A stretch of 64,000 nt of DNA from Protaetiibacter mangrovi (GCF_024752305.1 NZ_JANTHX010000005.1:275050-339049), one strand, 5' to 3'; counted from the stretch's first letter, positions 51,584 to 61,884 are shown. Numbers and translations are program-made. The notes: generated by a model from the sequence alone, not told the origin.

Positions 51584-54500
51584 ATGTTGCGACCCTTTCT
51601 GATCGTGGGTGTCGGTGGCTCCGGCGGCAAGACCATCCGAGGCCTCCGGCACGCCCTCGAGTTGCGACTCGAGCAAGCGGGCTGGAAGCGCGGCATCCCC
51701 GCCGCGTGGCAGATGATCCACTTCGACACCCCCCTCAAGCAGGACGGCACGGACTACGTCATGCCGTTCATCCCCGCCACCGACTACAAGGGTCTCGTCG
51801 CGAGCGGTGCTTCGTATGACGGCGTGCACGCATCGATCGTCGCGCAGGGGATCCCCGCCGACGTCGCGAGTGATGTCATCCGGATGTTCCCCGACCCGGC
51901 CCGCGTCAGTGTCGACGTGACGAAGGGGGCCGGGCAGTTCCGCGCGGTGGGACGGGCGGTTGCTGTCTCCAAGCTCGGCGAGATCTCGAAGGCCGCGAGT
52001 GACGCCATCAATCGTATGCAGGACGCGACTGCGCTGGGCGAGCTCCAGTCACTTGGCGAGTACCTCGGCGCGCGGGCCGAAGGCGGCAAGTCGGCCAACC
52101 CCACAGTGATCGTCGTCTCCTCGATCGCGGGTGGCTCGGGCGCCGGACAGTATCTCGACGTGATCGAGGCGGTGAAGTCGGTCGTTCGCAACGAGCCGTG
52201 GGCGCACCAGTTCTTCGCGCTGCTCTACGCACCCGATGTGTTCGACCAGATCAAGGGTTCCGCCGGAATCGCGAGCAACGCGCTCGCTACGGTGGCGGAG
52301 ACGATGTCGGGGTTCTGGACCCAAACCCCGTCGAAGGCGACCCTCGAGCTCTACCGCAGCAAGGGTGTGAGCTCCTCGTTCGGATCAGCGCGCGATCGAG
52401 TCGGCGCGGCCTACCCCTTCATCATCGGTCGCCAGAATTCTCGAGTCGCTTTCGACAACCAAGGCGACGTCTACTCGGCAGTGTCGACGAGCATCTCGGC
52501 GTGGATGGCTGACGACAAGGTGCAGGGTGACATCGATGAGTACGTCACGGGCAACTGGAGCGCGAGCGTTGCGGCGTCGGTGCTTCCGGACAACACGAAG
52601 CTGATGAGGCCGCTCGATCAGGCGCCCCCGTTCTCGTCTCTCGGTTTCGGCCGGGTGACGCTCGGCCGGGAGAAGTTCCTCGACTACGCCTCCGAGCGAT
52701 TCGCTCGTTCCGTTCTGGACCGCATCCTCTATGCCCACGGCGAAGAGGACCCTCGATTCGAGCAGCGCACGGAGAACGAATGGATCGACTATCGGAAGTC
52801 TCAGACGCTCGAGGCGTTCGTGCGCGACCTGCGTTTGGACGAGGAAGCCGATGGTCGCGATGACGTGATCAACCAGCTTCGGCCCGAAGATCTTCGCAAG
52901 TCGCTCGCTCTGGAGTTCCGTCAGCAGGTTCTCGACGCCAGCGCCCACAGTTTCGACAAGACAGGCGGCCTCGACGTCAACGACTGGCACTACCGCTTGA
53001 CGGCTGCACGCGACGACCTCGTCGGCGGCTACCTCGCTCGTGATACGGCGGGAGTCGACGAAAGAGTCTCGCGTTGGGTCGCCGAGGCGCCGCCGCACAT
53101 TATGGACACGATCGAGCGCTTCATCGCTCGCCAGGGTCTCGCCGTCGTGACCGAGTTGATGCGGGAGCTCTCCCGGATCCTTCGTGCCGCGTCCGAGAAC
53201 CTCGCGAAGGAGGCGGAGCAGCGTCGCGGCTGGCTGACCCGGGTATCCGGCCGTGTCAGTGAGTCGCTCGCCGCCGCGGCCAACGCGGATTCGATCCGAC
53301 CCGATCAAGACGTCGTCGAGCAGGCGTTGAACGATATCGAGGACTCCTTCGAGTGGGAGGCAGAAGCCAACCTCCGCGAGATCGCCTCGAAGCTGCTCGT
53401 CGAACTCCGTGCGGACTTCATCGACCCGCTCGCCGACTACCTCTCCTCGTCGCGTCAAGCCCTGCTTTCGCGAGTGACCGACCGACTGCAATCCGATGGC
53501 CGCGAGAATCCGTTCGATAGCTGGCCCAAGCGCGTCGATTCGACAGTGCCGCGGAAGTACAAGCCGGCTCCGAATGAGCGACTTCTCGTGCCCCACACCG
53601 ATTATCCGGAGGAGTTCGAAAGACTGGTCGAGGGTTCGTACGAGAAGCGCCGCTATCAGGAAGCGATTCTCGACGCCGTGGCCGACATGGTGCGCGGACC
53701 GTCCATCGACGACGGGATCGAGACGTCGAAGATGTGGTCGTTCATCGACTTGCGGCGCGGATGGAAGCCGGCGACGACCGGAAACCCGGCGCAGCGCTCT
53801 GCGAATCAGGAGACGCCCCGGTTCTTCGTCGCGAATGAGCTCGACGACTACCAGGAGCGCGCACGTCTCTGGATGCTGCGCAAGGGCTATCCCTTCTTCG
53901 CATACATCTCTGAGAATCTCGAGGACTACTTCAACGCCGAGGAGATCGACCCCAATCGACTCAAGCAACGCCGCGACACCTTCCGCGAGGGCCTGACGGC
54001 CGCCCTCGGAGCCAGCGAGCCGCTCGTCAAGCTCAATCCCTCGCTTCTCTCGGAGGTGCACGGCAAGTCGATCGGCGACGGCAATCGGATGGTCTTCAGC
54101 GCGATTCCCTTCGCCGAGGGAACGGAAATGTACGAGGTCACCAAGTCTGTGCTGACGAGCGCAGGCATCTGGGACGAGAACGTCTCGAAGGGGTGGTTCA
54201 AGGACGCGAAGGTCGACGGCATCGAGGTGTTCGCGATGTCAGGCTTCCCGTATGAGCCGATCGTCATGGATTCCGTGATGGGGCCGATCGCCCGCGGCTG
54301 GCTGACCGATTCGACGACGGTCGAGTCGCGCGCGGCGTTCTGGAAGTGGAAGCGCGCTCGCCTGTTGCGGGAGGCGGTTCCTGCCGATCCCGAGGTCTTC
54401 GATTCGATGGTTCGAGGATGGTACGTCGCCAAGGTGCTCGGGCAGCTCGACGTCGACCGAACGGACGTCGACCGTGGGCCGAAGCTGTCGGTATGGGATG

Positions 54501-54985
54501 CCGAACGGCGGGAGTTCGCGACGTTCCCGCACCCGCTGCTCTACCCCGGCTCAGCTCCCGCCCACGATTACCCCGGAGCGATCATGGAGTCGCTCATCAT
54601 CGCACTCGCGCTCTGCAACTCTCAGGGATCCCTTGCCCCCTTGCGTCCGTATCAGGCGCTCATGCGCCTCGGCGGGCAGCGCAACCAGCTGTCTCCGATC
54701 GTGACTGACTGGCTCCGTGATGGCGCACTTCCGCAGGGCAGCCCGACGCCGGCTGCCGACCGTGCCGGTACCTCGGGTGGCGATCTGCTTTCGCGTCAGA
54801 CGGCAGTGCGCGAGCACTTGGACAAGGAACTGACGGACTTCCGTGAGGGAGTCGCGCGTCAAGATACGGATACCTCGGTCTTCGCATACCCGGTCAGTTG
54901 GGAGATCCGCGACTCGATCCAGACTGGGCTCCGCGAGCTGCGGGACGGTGTGCTGGAGACGAAGCCCGACTCGACAGGTATCTGA
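51584..54985 (+). CDS. Tubulin/FtsZ-like GTPase superfamily protein
   Basis: 1133 aa. The N-terminus LRPFLIVGVGGSGGKTIRGL resembles the FtsZ/tubulin Rossmann start. VIVVSSIAGGSGAGQYLDVI has the tubulin-signature-like loop AGGSGAG at residues 182-188 (GGGTGSG in FtsZ). These place it in the prokaryotic Tubulin_2/tubulin-like group. The remaining 800 residues are mostly helical, with no recognised domain. Presumed GTP-binding, possibly filament-forming. It lies between a transmembrane vWA protein and a coiled-coil membrane protein, so a membrane-linked polymer or scaffold is a reasonable inference. Confidence 0.82.
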   Translation: MLRPFLIVGVGGSGGKTIRGLRHALELRLEQAGWKRGIPAAWQMIHFDTPLKQDGTDYVMPFIPATDYKGLVASGASYDGVHASIVAQGIPADVASDVIRMFPDPARVSVDVTKGAGQFRAVGRAVAVSKLGEISKAASDAINRMQDATALGELQSLGEYLGARAEGGKSANPTVIVVSSIAGGSGAGQYLDVIEAVKSVVRNEPWAHQFFALLYAPDVFDQIKGSAGIASNALATVAETMSGFWTQTPSKATLELYRSKGVSSSFGSARDRVGAAYPFIIGRQNSRVAFDNQGDVYSAVSTSISAWMADDKVQGDIDEYVTGNWSASVAASVLPDNTKLMRPLDQAPPFSSLGFGRVTLGREKFLDYASERFARSVLDRILYAHGEEDPRFEQRTENEWIDYRKSQTLEAFVRDLRLDEEADGRDDVINQLRPEDLRKSLALEFRQQVLDASAHSFDKTGGLDVNDWHYRLTAARDDLVGGYLARDTAGVDERVSRWVAEAPPHIMDTIERFIARQGLAVVTELMRELSRILRAASENLAKEAEQRRGWLTRVSGRVSESLAAAANADSIRPDQDVVEQALNDIEDSFEWEAEANLREIASKLLVELRADFIDPLADYLSSSRQALLSRVTDRLQSDGRENPFDSWPKRVDSTVPRKYKPAPNERLLVPHTDYPEEFERLVEGSYEKRRYQEAILDAVADMVRGPSIDDGIETSKMWSFIDLRRGWKPATTGNPAQRSANQETPRFFVANELDDYQERARLWMLRKGYPFFAYISENLEDYFNAEEIDPNRLKQRRDTFREGLTAALGASEPLVKLNPSLLSEVHGKSIGDGNRMVFSAIPFAEGTEMYEVTKSVLTSAGIWDENVSKGWFKDAKVDGIEVFAMSGFPYEPIVMDSVMGPIARGWLTDSTTVESRAAFWKWKRARLLREAVPADPEVFDSMVRGWYVAKVLGQLDVDRTDVDRGPKLSVWDAERREFATFPHPLLYPGSAPAHDYPGAIMESLIIALALCNSQGSLAPLRPYQALMRLGGQRNQLSPIVTDWLRDGALPQGSPTPAADRAGTSGGDLLSRQTAVREHLDKELTDFREGVARQDTDTSVFAYPVSWEIRDSIQTGLRELRDGVLETKPDSTGI

Positions 54986-54987
54986 GT

Positions 54988-57900
54988 ATGACCATGTGGC
55001 GAGACGGCGCCGTGAGCATCGTGCTGTTCTCGACGGGAGCGCAGGGCGATCAGCTCCTCGAGTTGGCGCGCGAGTGGACGAAGCATGGTCTGCTCGCGCC
55101 CGCGGCGTGGGTGCGCCCAGAGCAGATCACACGCGGCGACGGCCCCCCGGGGGTGCTGGCGACTCTCGTCGACGTCGATGAGAGCGGCGAGCTGATCGAG
55201 GCGGATGTCGATCTGTTCGAGATGCTCGCGATCGAGACGATCAACCGCGTTCGTCTCATCAAGCTGCGCTCGCCGTCACGGAACCCGCAGGCTGACGAAC
55301 TTCAAGATGACGCATCGGACATCGTCAGCAGGTACGTGGCCTTCTCGATGCCTCAGACGCACCCGTCTGCTTCAGGTTCTGCTGACGCCGTCGAACTCAT
55401 CCGCACCAGCCTCATCTGCACGCCTACTCAGGTGCAGCTTGACGAAAGGCTGCGCGGCGCCGAGAACGATTCGAGTGTCGTCGTCGTCGGCTCGCCGGAG
55501 GACCGCACCACCCCGAGCGCGGGTGATGCGTTCGTGAGGGAGAACGAGCGTTTCGACGGTTTCGTCTTGATGCATCTCGCCACGCTCGCCGGACTGTGGC
55601 GTGGAACACCGATCGGGACGCTCGAGATGTTCGAGCGCGAGAGCTCGGCGGCCCAGAGCATCTGGTTCCAACGGGTGTTCGTGCGAGGGGTGCTCACGCG
55701 AGGCATCGCTCGTCGCGCGGCCGCCGATGTGCTCGAGCGGCTCGTCGAGCATCGCGGTTCGGTCTCCGCGGCGGGCGTGACGGTGATCCCGGATGGAACC
55801 TCAGTGATTCCCGGCGAACGGGTTGCGACATACGTCGACCGGATGGTCGAGGCGGGCATGTCCCTCGACGACTCCGCGCTCGCGTTTCGCCAACCGCGGC
55901 TCGATCGGGAGCCAGCGCGTGAGAGCATCGGGATCTGGCAGCAGTTGGGCATGTTCGCGCGGTTCTCGGGCGGCAAGATCGCTCGTATCCCTCACTGGGC
56001 GTTCTTGTGGTTCCACGACCTTTTCGCCCGCAGGCTCTCGACCGAGTTGCAGGGCGAGGAGGGATATCGCGAGCTCGCGCTTCTGCTCGATCAGGAGCCA
56101 GACGCCATGGATCGGCGACTTCTGCTGACCGTCGAGCGGCTCCGGTCGCCGCAAGCTCAGCTGCCCCATGGGACGACCGCCGCTCCACTCGACCACCTTG
56201 CGCCCCGGCTCTGGGCGGGGCTGCGCAAGCTCGTCTTCGCGTCCGTGGATGGCAGCGCCGGTTCCAGCGACACTTTCGCACCCATCGATGGACGCGTCCC
56301 GGTGTTCGACTCGCTGGATCCGATCGCCCCCGACCCGCGGGGCGCCTGGGAACATCCGTCGCCTCCGCGTGGCTTCCCGTCGCGAGTCAGTTGGGCCGAC
56401 TTCCGGCGCGATCAGACATTGCGCGACAAGCTCGTCACGGTGGTCGATGAGTCGACGAAGAAGCGAGACTCTGCGCGAGCGGACCACACGGAAGCCACGT
56501 CGACGCTCGAGGCGGTGAAGCGGGAGCATGCCGCCCTCCAGGCGAGGCTCCTCGGCGAGGGCGCCCTGAAGGCGCGGTCGGACGGCCGGATCGCCGCGGT
56601 GAAGGCGCCCAAGGATGCCGAGGCCGATGCAGTCGCCGCGCGCCAGGCGGCGATCGCGGAGTGGCAGGGTCTGGGCGAGCGCCTCAAGGCGGCGGCCGCT
56701 GCGATCGATACCGCGACCGCGCGCCTGGCGACGGCCATCCGCGAGTTCGACGAGGCGACCGCGTATCTGGGCTACTTCGATGAGTGGATCGCCGAGCAGC
56801 GGGCCACCTTCGCGGTGCGGCTCTCCGAGCGGATGGAGGCGGCGAAGTCCACGGCCGACCAGGAACTCGAGGCGGCTGAGAATGGCGGCCCCTCGCTCCC
56901 CGAGCTTCGCGAGCTGGTGCGACTCCGTAAAGCGTTCCATCGAGGCCTGCTGGTCGCCGTGATCGTGATCGGCCTGATCGCCGGATTCATCATCGCTCTG
57001 CCGAGCCTCGCAGCCTCCGAAGCCGGCAAGATCAATCCGGACTTCAGTGCACGGGTGAAGCAGGTCGTCGAAGACGGCGATTATCCAGAATGGTGGGTTG
57101 TCGTGCTGACGGCGCTCGGGCTCCTCCTACTGGTGACCCTGCTGCTGCTGGTCGTCTACTACCGCGGATGGTCGACCTTCGCCCGTCGGGTGCAGCTCGC
57201 CGAGTTCTCAGTTGAGACGCGCGCCATCCGCGCTCACGCGCTTCGTGGCGAGCAGCAGCGACTGCAGTCGGTGCACGAGCAGGCGGAGCAGTGGGTGGAT
57301 CTCGTGTCGACGGCGCTCTACGACCCGTGGCAGATTCCGGAGGAGTGGAGCGACGCGACGCCAGCGACCCTGGACGCGACGCGGATGCCACTCGCGATGT
57401 CGATCGGCGAGGCGGTCGAGGGCACAGGCACTGGCGCCGATCGCATCACGCGAGACGCTGCCGCCGAGATCATCCGCAAGGGATGGCGCGACGCGGCGTT
57501 CCGCCAGCTTCTCGGCGAAATCGCCGACCGCCTCGGGCTGGACGAGTCGAAGCTCGGGTTGGAAGCGCTCGATTCCGACCTTCCCGAGGCGCCGAACAAC
57601 TCGCGCAGCCTGGTCCGTCGCTACATGTCCGAGTCGGATGTGCTGAAGACGGTCGCCGAGCATCAGCTCGTCGCCATCGCCGACGGCCTGCAGGACGATC
57701 TCCAGTCGGGCGAACGTGTCCGCGTTCAGCCGATCTCACGCGAGGGGGCGATGGCGGCCTTCCGCCGGAATCGCGGAGGCGACGGCAGTCGGGGGTGGAG
57801 CGACTTCCTGCTGGAGCCCGTAGTCAACAGTCCGACGACTCCGACTCCCCTGAGCGCGCTCGGTATCGCGAATCACCAGATCCAACGTGCGCACCACGAG

Positions 57901-58134
57901 CAGGTCGCGTCGTACGTGGTCGCCCCGGAGTCGGTCGTGGAGTCGGCTGCGGCGCTCGCGCGTGATTCGCTGACGGTGCATTCGACGGGTGTCGATTCGA
58001 GTGAGGGGTTCGATGCGCTGGTGCGCGTCGACGTCGTCGGACCGGTTCCGCTCGACGCTGTCCACGCACTGGGCGGTGCGCGACCGTCGGCGCTGCCGGT
58101 CGTCGGTGCCGAGTCCGACGACTCGGGCATCTAG
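54988..58134 (+). CDS. Large coiled-coil protein with two central transmembrane helices
   Basis: 1048 aa, starting 2 nt after the tubulin-like stop. Residues 1-470 are a mixed alpha/beta cytoplasmic region. Residues 480-650 are highly helical and probably coiled coil (KKRDSARADHTEATSTLEAV...). Two membrane helices lie at about 653-676 (LLVAVIVIGLIAGFIIALP) and 701-727 (VVVLTALGLLLLVTLLLLVV) with a short acidic external loop. Residues 730-1048 are cytoplasmic. No family or catalytic motif is recognised. The size, coupling and topology suggest a membrane adaptor for the tubulin-like protein. An in-frame upstream start at 54898 lies within the previous gene and is rejected. Confidence 0.8.
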   Translation: MTMWRDGAVSIVLFSTGAQGDQLLELAREWTKHGLLAPAAWVRPEQITRGDGPPGVLATLVDVDESGELIEADVDLFEMLAIETINRVRLIKLRSPSRNPQADELQDDASDIVSRYVAFSMPQTHPSASGSADAVELIRTSLICTPTQVQLDERLRGAENDSSVVVVGSPEDRTTPSAGDAFVRENERFDGFVLMHLATLAGLWRGTPIGTLEMFERESSAAQSIWFQRVFVRGVLTRGIARRAAADVLERLVEHRGSVSAAGVTVIPDGTSVIPGERVATYVDRMVEAGMSLDDSALAFRQPRLDREPARESIGIWQQLGMFARFSGGKIARIPHWAFLWFHDLFARRLSTELQGEEGYRELALLLDQEPDAMDRRLLLTVERLRSPQAQLPHGTTAAPLDHLAPRLWAGLRKLVFASVDGSAGSSDTFAPIDGRVPVFDSLDPIAPDPRGAWEHPSPPRGFPSRVSWADFRRDQTLRDKLVTVVDESTKKRDSARADHTEATSTLEAVKREHAALQARLLGEGALKARSDGRIAAVKAPKDAEADAVAARQAAIAEWQGLGERLKAAAAAIDTATARLATAIREFDEATAYLGYFDEWIAEQRATFAVRLSERMEAAKSTADQELEAAENGGPSLPELRELVRLRKAFHRGLLVAVIVIGLIAGFIIALPSLAASEAGKINPDFSARVKQVVEDGDYPEWWVVVLTALGLLLLVTLLLLVVYYRGWSTFARRVQLAEFSVETRAIRAHALRGEQQRLQSVHEQAEQWVDLVSTALYDPWQIPEEWSDATPATLDATRMPLAMSIGEAVEGTGTGADRITRDAAAEIIRKGWRDAAFRQLLGEIADRLGLDESKLGLEALDSDLPEAPNNSRSLVRRYMSESDVLKTVAEHQLVAIADGLQDDLQSGERVRVQPISREGAMAAFRRNRGGDGSRGWSDFLLEPVVNSPTTPTPLSALGIANHQIQRAHHEQVASYVVAPESVVESAAALARDSLTVHSTGVDSSEGFDALVRVDVVGPVPLDAVHALGGARPSALPVVGAESDDSGI

Positions 58135-58136
58135 AC

Positions 58137-58883
58137 GTGAGGGGCGAATGGCGGAGCGCCTTATGTGCACTCGGCGTTCCCGTGGTTGTGCTCGGGGCGG
58201 CCGTGGCGAGCAATGTCGCGACCGGCGCGCAGCGCGCTCATCCGTCGACGGATCTGCCGTCGGCGACTTCATCGGGGAGCACGGAGTCGTCGGAGCATTC
58301 AACGGCTCCGTCCTCGGCACCCTCCGATTCCGCGGCGGTGGCACTTGAGAGCCTCGATGGTGTAGCCACGGCCGGCCCACCGGCGAGCGGCTACCTGCGT
58401 GCGGACTTCGGGCTGGGCTGGGGTGATCCGGATCGCAACGGGTGCGATACCCGTAACGACATCCTCGGGCGTGATCTCGATGACGTCAGGTTCAAGACAG
58501 GAACTCACGACTGCGTCGTGACGAGTGGAACGTTGTCGGACCCGTACACCGGGGTGACGATCCCTTTCGTGCGAGGCAACGTGACGTCGGAGGCGGTGCA
58601 GATCGATCACATCGTGCCCCTCAGTTGGGCATGGAAGTACGGGGCGTCGACCTGGAACGAGCAGACCCGCGTGCTGTTCGCCAACGACCCCGACAATCTG
58701 CTGGCGGTCGACGGCCCGACGAACATGGAGAAGTCGGATTCGGGCCCGTCGGACTGGATGCCGCCGAACATCGCCTTCCGTTGCGAGTACGCGATCGACT
58801 TCGTCGGTGTGCTGGCAAGCTACGGCTTGTCGATTCCCGTCGATGATCGGGCCGAGCTCGAGTCGACCCTGCGTGAGTGCTGA
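58137..58883 (+). CDS. Secreted HNH nuclease (DUF1524/GmrSD C-terminal type)
   Basis: 248 aa from GTG 58137, 2 nt after the preceding stop. Signal anchor (SALCALGVPVVVLGAAVASN), a Ser/Thr/Pro linker (40-75), then the domain GYLRADFGLGWGDPDRNGCD, IDHIVPLSWAWKYGA (catalytic D-H at about 158-160) and the FANDPDNLLAV, NMEKSDSGPSDWMPPN half. Cysteines in the domain suit an exported protein. It matches the family of actinobacterial extracellular HNH nucleases. Its place in the middle of an operon of otherwise cytoplasmic genes is unusual. Confidence 0.88.
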   Translation: MRGEWRSALCALGVPVVVLGAAVASNVATGAQRAHPSTDLPSATSSGSTESSEHSTAPSSAPSDSAAVALESLDGVATAGPPASGYLRADFGLGWGDPDRNGCDTRNDILGRDLDDVRFKTGTHDCVVTSGTLSDPYTGVTIPFVRGNVTSEAVQIDHIVPLSWAWKYGASTWNEQTRVLFANDPDNLLAVDGPTNMEKSDSGPSDWMPPNIAFRCEYAIDFVGVLASYGLSIPVDDRAELESTLREC

Positions 58884-58886
58884 GCC

Positions 58887-60089
58887 GTGCCGTCACTCAT
58901 CGCGTGGCTCGACGCGTCCGCCGAGGAGCAACGGCGGATGCGCGACATCATCCGCCTGTTCGCCGACCGGGAGAGCCGTGACGAGCTGGGTCTCGGTCAG
59001 CTCCGCGATGGCATCGCGGACCTGCTGTTTCCCGGCACGTCGACGCTGCTGACCCGCGCACGCTATCTGCTCTTCGTGCCATGGGTGTACCAGCTGGCGG
59101 CGCGGTCGAGCGACCCCGTATCGCGGGCCGACCGCCTCGAGCGGGAACTGATCTCGACTATCAAGGGCACCGACGACTATGCGGGGCTCCTCGGCATGCA
59201 GGCGGGGGTCGCGCTGAAGACCTTGCCGTCGTCGATCTACTGGTCGATGCTGCGTCACTACGGCGTGCTCGGCGCCCCGACACTCTCGCGCGAGGATGCG
59301 CTCCGCATGGACGGCATGCGGCTCGCCGTCGAGGATGACGCGCCGAACGCCCGGTTCGCCGCCTGGTCGCACTCTCTCCCGACGGCGCCGGATGGCTTCC
59401 CCGGCACCGCGGAGGGTGGCTTCGCGCTCCGCCGCGAGGAAGCCGCCTGGCTTCGAGACCGCATCCTGGACGCGGCTCCCGGCACCTACTTCGCGCACCT
59501 CACGTCGGTCGCGCCGCAAGCTGACAGCCCCACGCCGTGGTCGGATCCGGCTGCGCGCGAACTCGAGCCGGAGCTGTCTCGGTTGCTCGCGCACGCCCGA
59601 TCCTTCTCGGCCGTGATGCACGGCGCGCAACTGATCTACAACCTGATGATCGCCGAGCAGTACGAGGCCGCGGGGCTGGAGCGTGTCGCCGAGCCTGCTG
59701 CCCAGTACCGGTCCGAACTCGACGACTGGGAGCAGCGCTACCCGGACATCGTCGACCTGTCCCGCTGGGACCACGACGAGCTGATCGCCCGCGTCGAGAT
59801 CGAACGCGGGTCGCCGATCCACCCCTCGACCCGTCGCTTCGTCGACGGATGGCTGAAGATCCTCCGCGACCGGCCGGTTTCCCTCGCGGCGAGCGAGGAG
59901 GCACGTCGACTCGTGACGACGCGGGAACGGCAGAACAAGGGAGCGCAGTCGCGGCTGAACAATCCGCGTCGGTTGCCCGGATGGGGCGGCGGCTCCGGTG
60001 CGGGCGAACTGGTGTTCCGCTGGCCGACTGTCCGTGGCATCCTGCGCGACCTGCACGACGGGCTCTCGAGGCAGGCGCTCGATGCTTGA
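58887..60089 (+). CDS. DUF6361 family protein
   Basis: 400 aa from GTG 58887. The N-terminus IAWLDASAEEQRRMRDIIRL, then ESRDELGLGQLRDGIADLLF and PGTSTLLTRARYLLFVPWVY is the DUF6361 signature as I remember it. No catalytic motif is evident. In my recollection such genes occur next to PLD-like and helicase genes, exactly as here: the PLD start overlaps this stop by 8 nt. Probably part of a DNA-targeting defence or conflict module. Confidence 0.78.
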   Translation: MPSLIAWLDASAEEQRRMRDIIRLFADRESRDELGLGQLRDGIADLLFPGTSTLLTRARYLLFVPWVYQLAARSSDPVSRADRLERELISTIKGTDDYAGLLGMQAGVALKTLPSSIYWSMLRHYGVLGAPTLSREDALRMDGMRLAVEDDAPNARFAAWSHSLPTAPDGFPGTAEGGFALRREEAAWLRDRILDAAPGTYFAHLTSVAPQADSPTPWSDPAARELEPELSRLLAHARSFSAVMHGAQLIYNLMIAEQYEAAGLERVAEPAAQYRSELDDWEQRYPDIVDLSRWDHDELIARVEIERGSPIHPSTRRFVDGWLKILRDRPVSLAASEEARRLVTTRERQNKGAQSRLNNPRRLPGWGGGSGAGELVFRWPTVRGILRDLHDGLSRQALDA

Positions 60090-61884
60090 GCCTCAGTCGC
60101 GTGCCACCCTCACAGACCAGCTCCGCCCGCCGACGGGATTCGAGCTCGTCCACGCGGTCGGCACCACGTTCACCCTCGATCTGACCACGGCGCTCTCGGT
60201 GCCGCTGTCGTTCGCCGCGCACCGCGCGACCGATCCTCGAGACCCCATCGGTGTGCTCGACGCGGTTCGACGGGTCGCCGACCGCATCGACCTGTTCGCC
60301 CAGGCGGGCGCGATGTCGATGGGCGTGCGCTCCGATCTGGTGGCTTTCCTCGAGGACATGGTGCATCCGGTCGCCGTCGACCATGGGCTCTTCCACCCCA
60401 AGGTGTGGCTGCTCGAGTACCGAGCGGGCGACGAGTCGCGATTCCGCTTCGTCTGCGCCAGCCGCAACCTCACTTCCGACCCCAGCTGGGATATCGTGCT
60501 GCGGCTCGACGGATGGTTCGCCGACGACAGGTACCGCGAGCATGCGGCAACCGTCAGTGCGCCGCTCGAGACCTTCCTCAAGGCCCTGCCCGGGATGGCG
60601 CTCCACGTCGTCGACGATGCTCGGCGTGACCGCATCTTCGACCTCGCCGCACGCACCGTCTCGATCGCGTGGGAGACCCCCGACGACATGAGGGATCTCG
60701 CCTTCCATCCGCTCGGTACCCCCGGAGCGAGCGCTCCCGACGTCAAGGGCAAGCGGGCCCTGATCATCTCGCCCTTCGTGTCGGACGACGGTCTGAAGTC
60801 CCTGCGGTCGGGAGTTCGGGTGGAGACGCATCTGATCTCGCGGGCCGAGAGTCTCGACCGGCTCGCACCCGCATCGTTCGATCAGCGGATGACGACCTAC
60901 ATCCTCGACGACGCGGCCGCGCAGCTCGGAGATGAGTCGGGCACCGAGTCGTTCGTGCCGGTGGGAGAGCGCCTCGTCGGGCTCCACGCCAAGGCCGTGA
61001 TCCTCGATCGCGCCGATGGTGCGCACGTGCTGCTCGGCTCCGCCAACGCGACAGACGCCGCGTGGAACGGGAACGTCGAGTTCCTGGTCGAGCTGGTGGG
61101 CAGCCAGAATCGGTTCGGCGTGCAGGCGACCCTGGATGCGTTGGGCGAGTTGAAGGAGGAGTACCCGGCGGGCGGCGGCGAGGCCGTCGATCCGGAGGAG
61201 GAGGCCACCCGCCGACTGGAATCCGAGCTCCGGCGGATTGCTACCATCCCGCTCTGGGTGAGGGTTCTGGAGGGGGAACCGCACTCGCTTCGTGTCTGGG
61301 CGGGGGAGAAGTTCGCCAGCGCCGGCAGACGCCTGGCCGATCGGGGGCTGTCGCTGCGGTGGCATCTGCTGACGCGACCGGACGTGGGCAGCGACGCGCT
61401 CCGCAGCGGCGAGGCGAATGGCGTGGAGGTCGGGGGAATCCCTCTCACCGACGTGACCCCGTTCCTGGTGCTCGTCCTGACGGATGCCGAAGGACGGAGC
61501 TGCAGCTCGATCCAGCTCGCGCAGTTGCTCGACGACATCGACACACGGCGTGACGCGATCGTGGCGCGGCAGCTCACGGATCGTGCGGCGTTCATCCGCC
61601 TGCTGACACTGATGCTCGAACTGAGCGGGATCGGAATCGGGCCCGGCATGGCGAGTGCGGGAGCCACAGGTTTCTTCGGTACCACGGCTGGGGCGTCCGG
61701 TGCGGGTCTCTTCGAGGCGCTGATCCGTGCGGTGGGCGAGGGCCGCAGCGGCTTGGCCGAGGTGCGGCGGATCGTCGACTTCATGCGTTCGCAGTCGGAC
61801 CCGGGTGACATCCTGCCGCAGGGCTTCGACGAGCTGTGGGAGCGCGCGTGGGCGGCGCATCTCGAGCTCGGGGGCACGGCGTGA
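60082..61884 (+). CDS. Phospholipase D-like protein with two HKD motifs
   Basis: 600 aa, ATG 60082 overlapping the DUF6361 gene. First HKD-like motif H105-P-K107 (LFHPKVWLLEY, then FVCASRNLTSD). Second, complete motif H302-A-K304 (LVGLHAKAVILD, then VLLGSANATDAAW). This arrangement fits PLD-superfamily nucleases or phosphodiesterases found with helicases (such as DrmC or DpdK). The C-terminal 250 residues are unassigned. The stop overlaps the helicase GTG start (GTGA). Confidence 0.85.
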   Translation: MLEPQSRATLTDQLRPPTGFELVHAVGTTFTLDLTTALSVPLSFAAHRATDPRDPIGVLDAVRRVADRIDLFAQAGAMSMGVRSDLVAFLEDMVHPVAVDHGLFHPKVWLLEYRAGDESRFRFVCASRNLTSDPSWDIVLRLDGWFADDRYREHAATVSAPLETFLKALPGMALHVVDDARRDRIFDLAARTVSIAWETPDDMRDLAFHPLGTPGASAPDVKGKRALIISPFVSDDGLKSLRSGVRVETHLISRAESLDRLAPASFDQRMTTYILDDAAAQLGDESGTESFVPVGERLVGLHAKAVILDRADGAHVLLGSANATDAAWNGNVEFLVELVGSQNRFGVQATLDALGELKEEYPAGGGEAVDPEEEATRRLESELRRIATIPLWVRVLEGEPHSLRVWAGEKFASAGRRLADRGLSLRWHLLTRPDVGSDALRSGEANGVEVGGIPLTDVTPFLVLVLTDAEGRSCSSIQLAQLLDDIDTRRDAIVARQLTDRAAFIRLLTLMLELSGIGIGPGMASAGATGFFGTTAGASGAGLFEALIRAVGEGRSGLAEVRRIVDFMRSQSDPGDILPQGFDELWERAWAAHLELGGTA

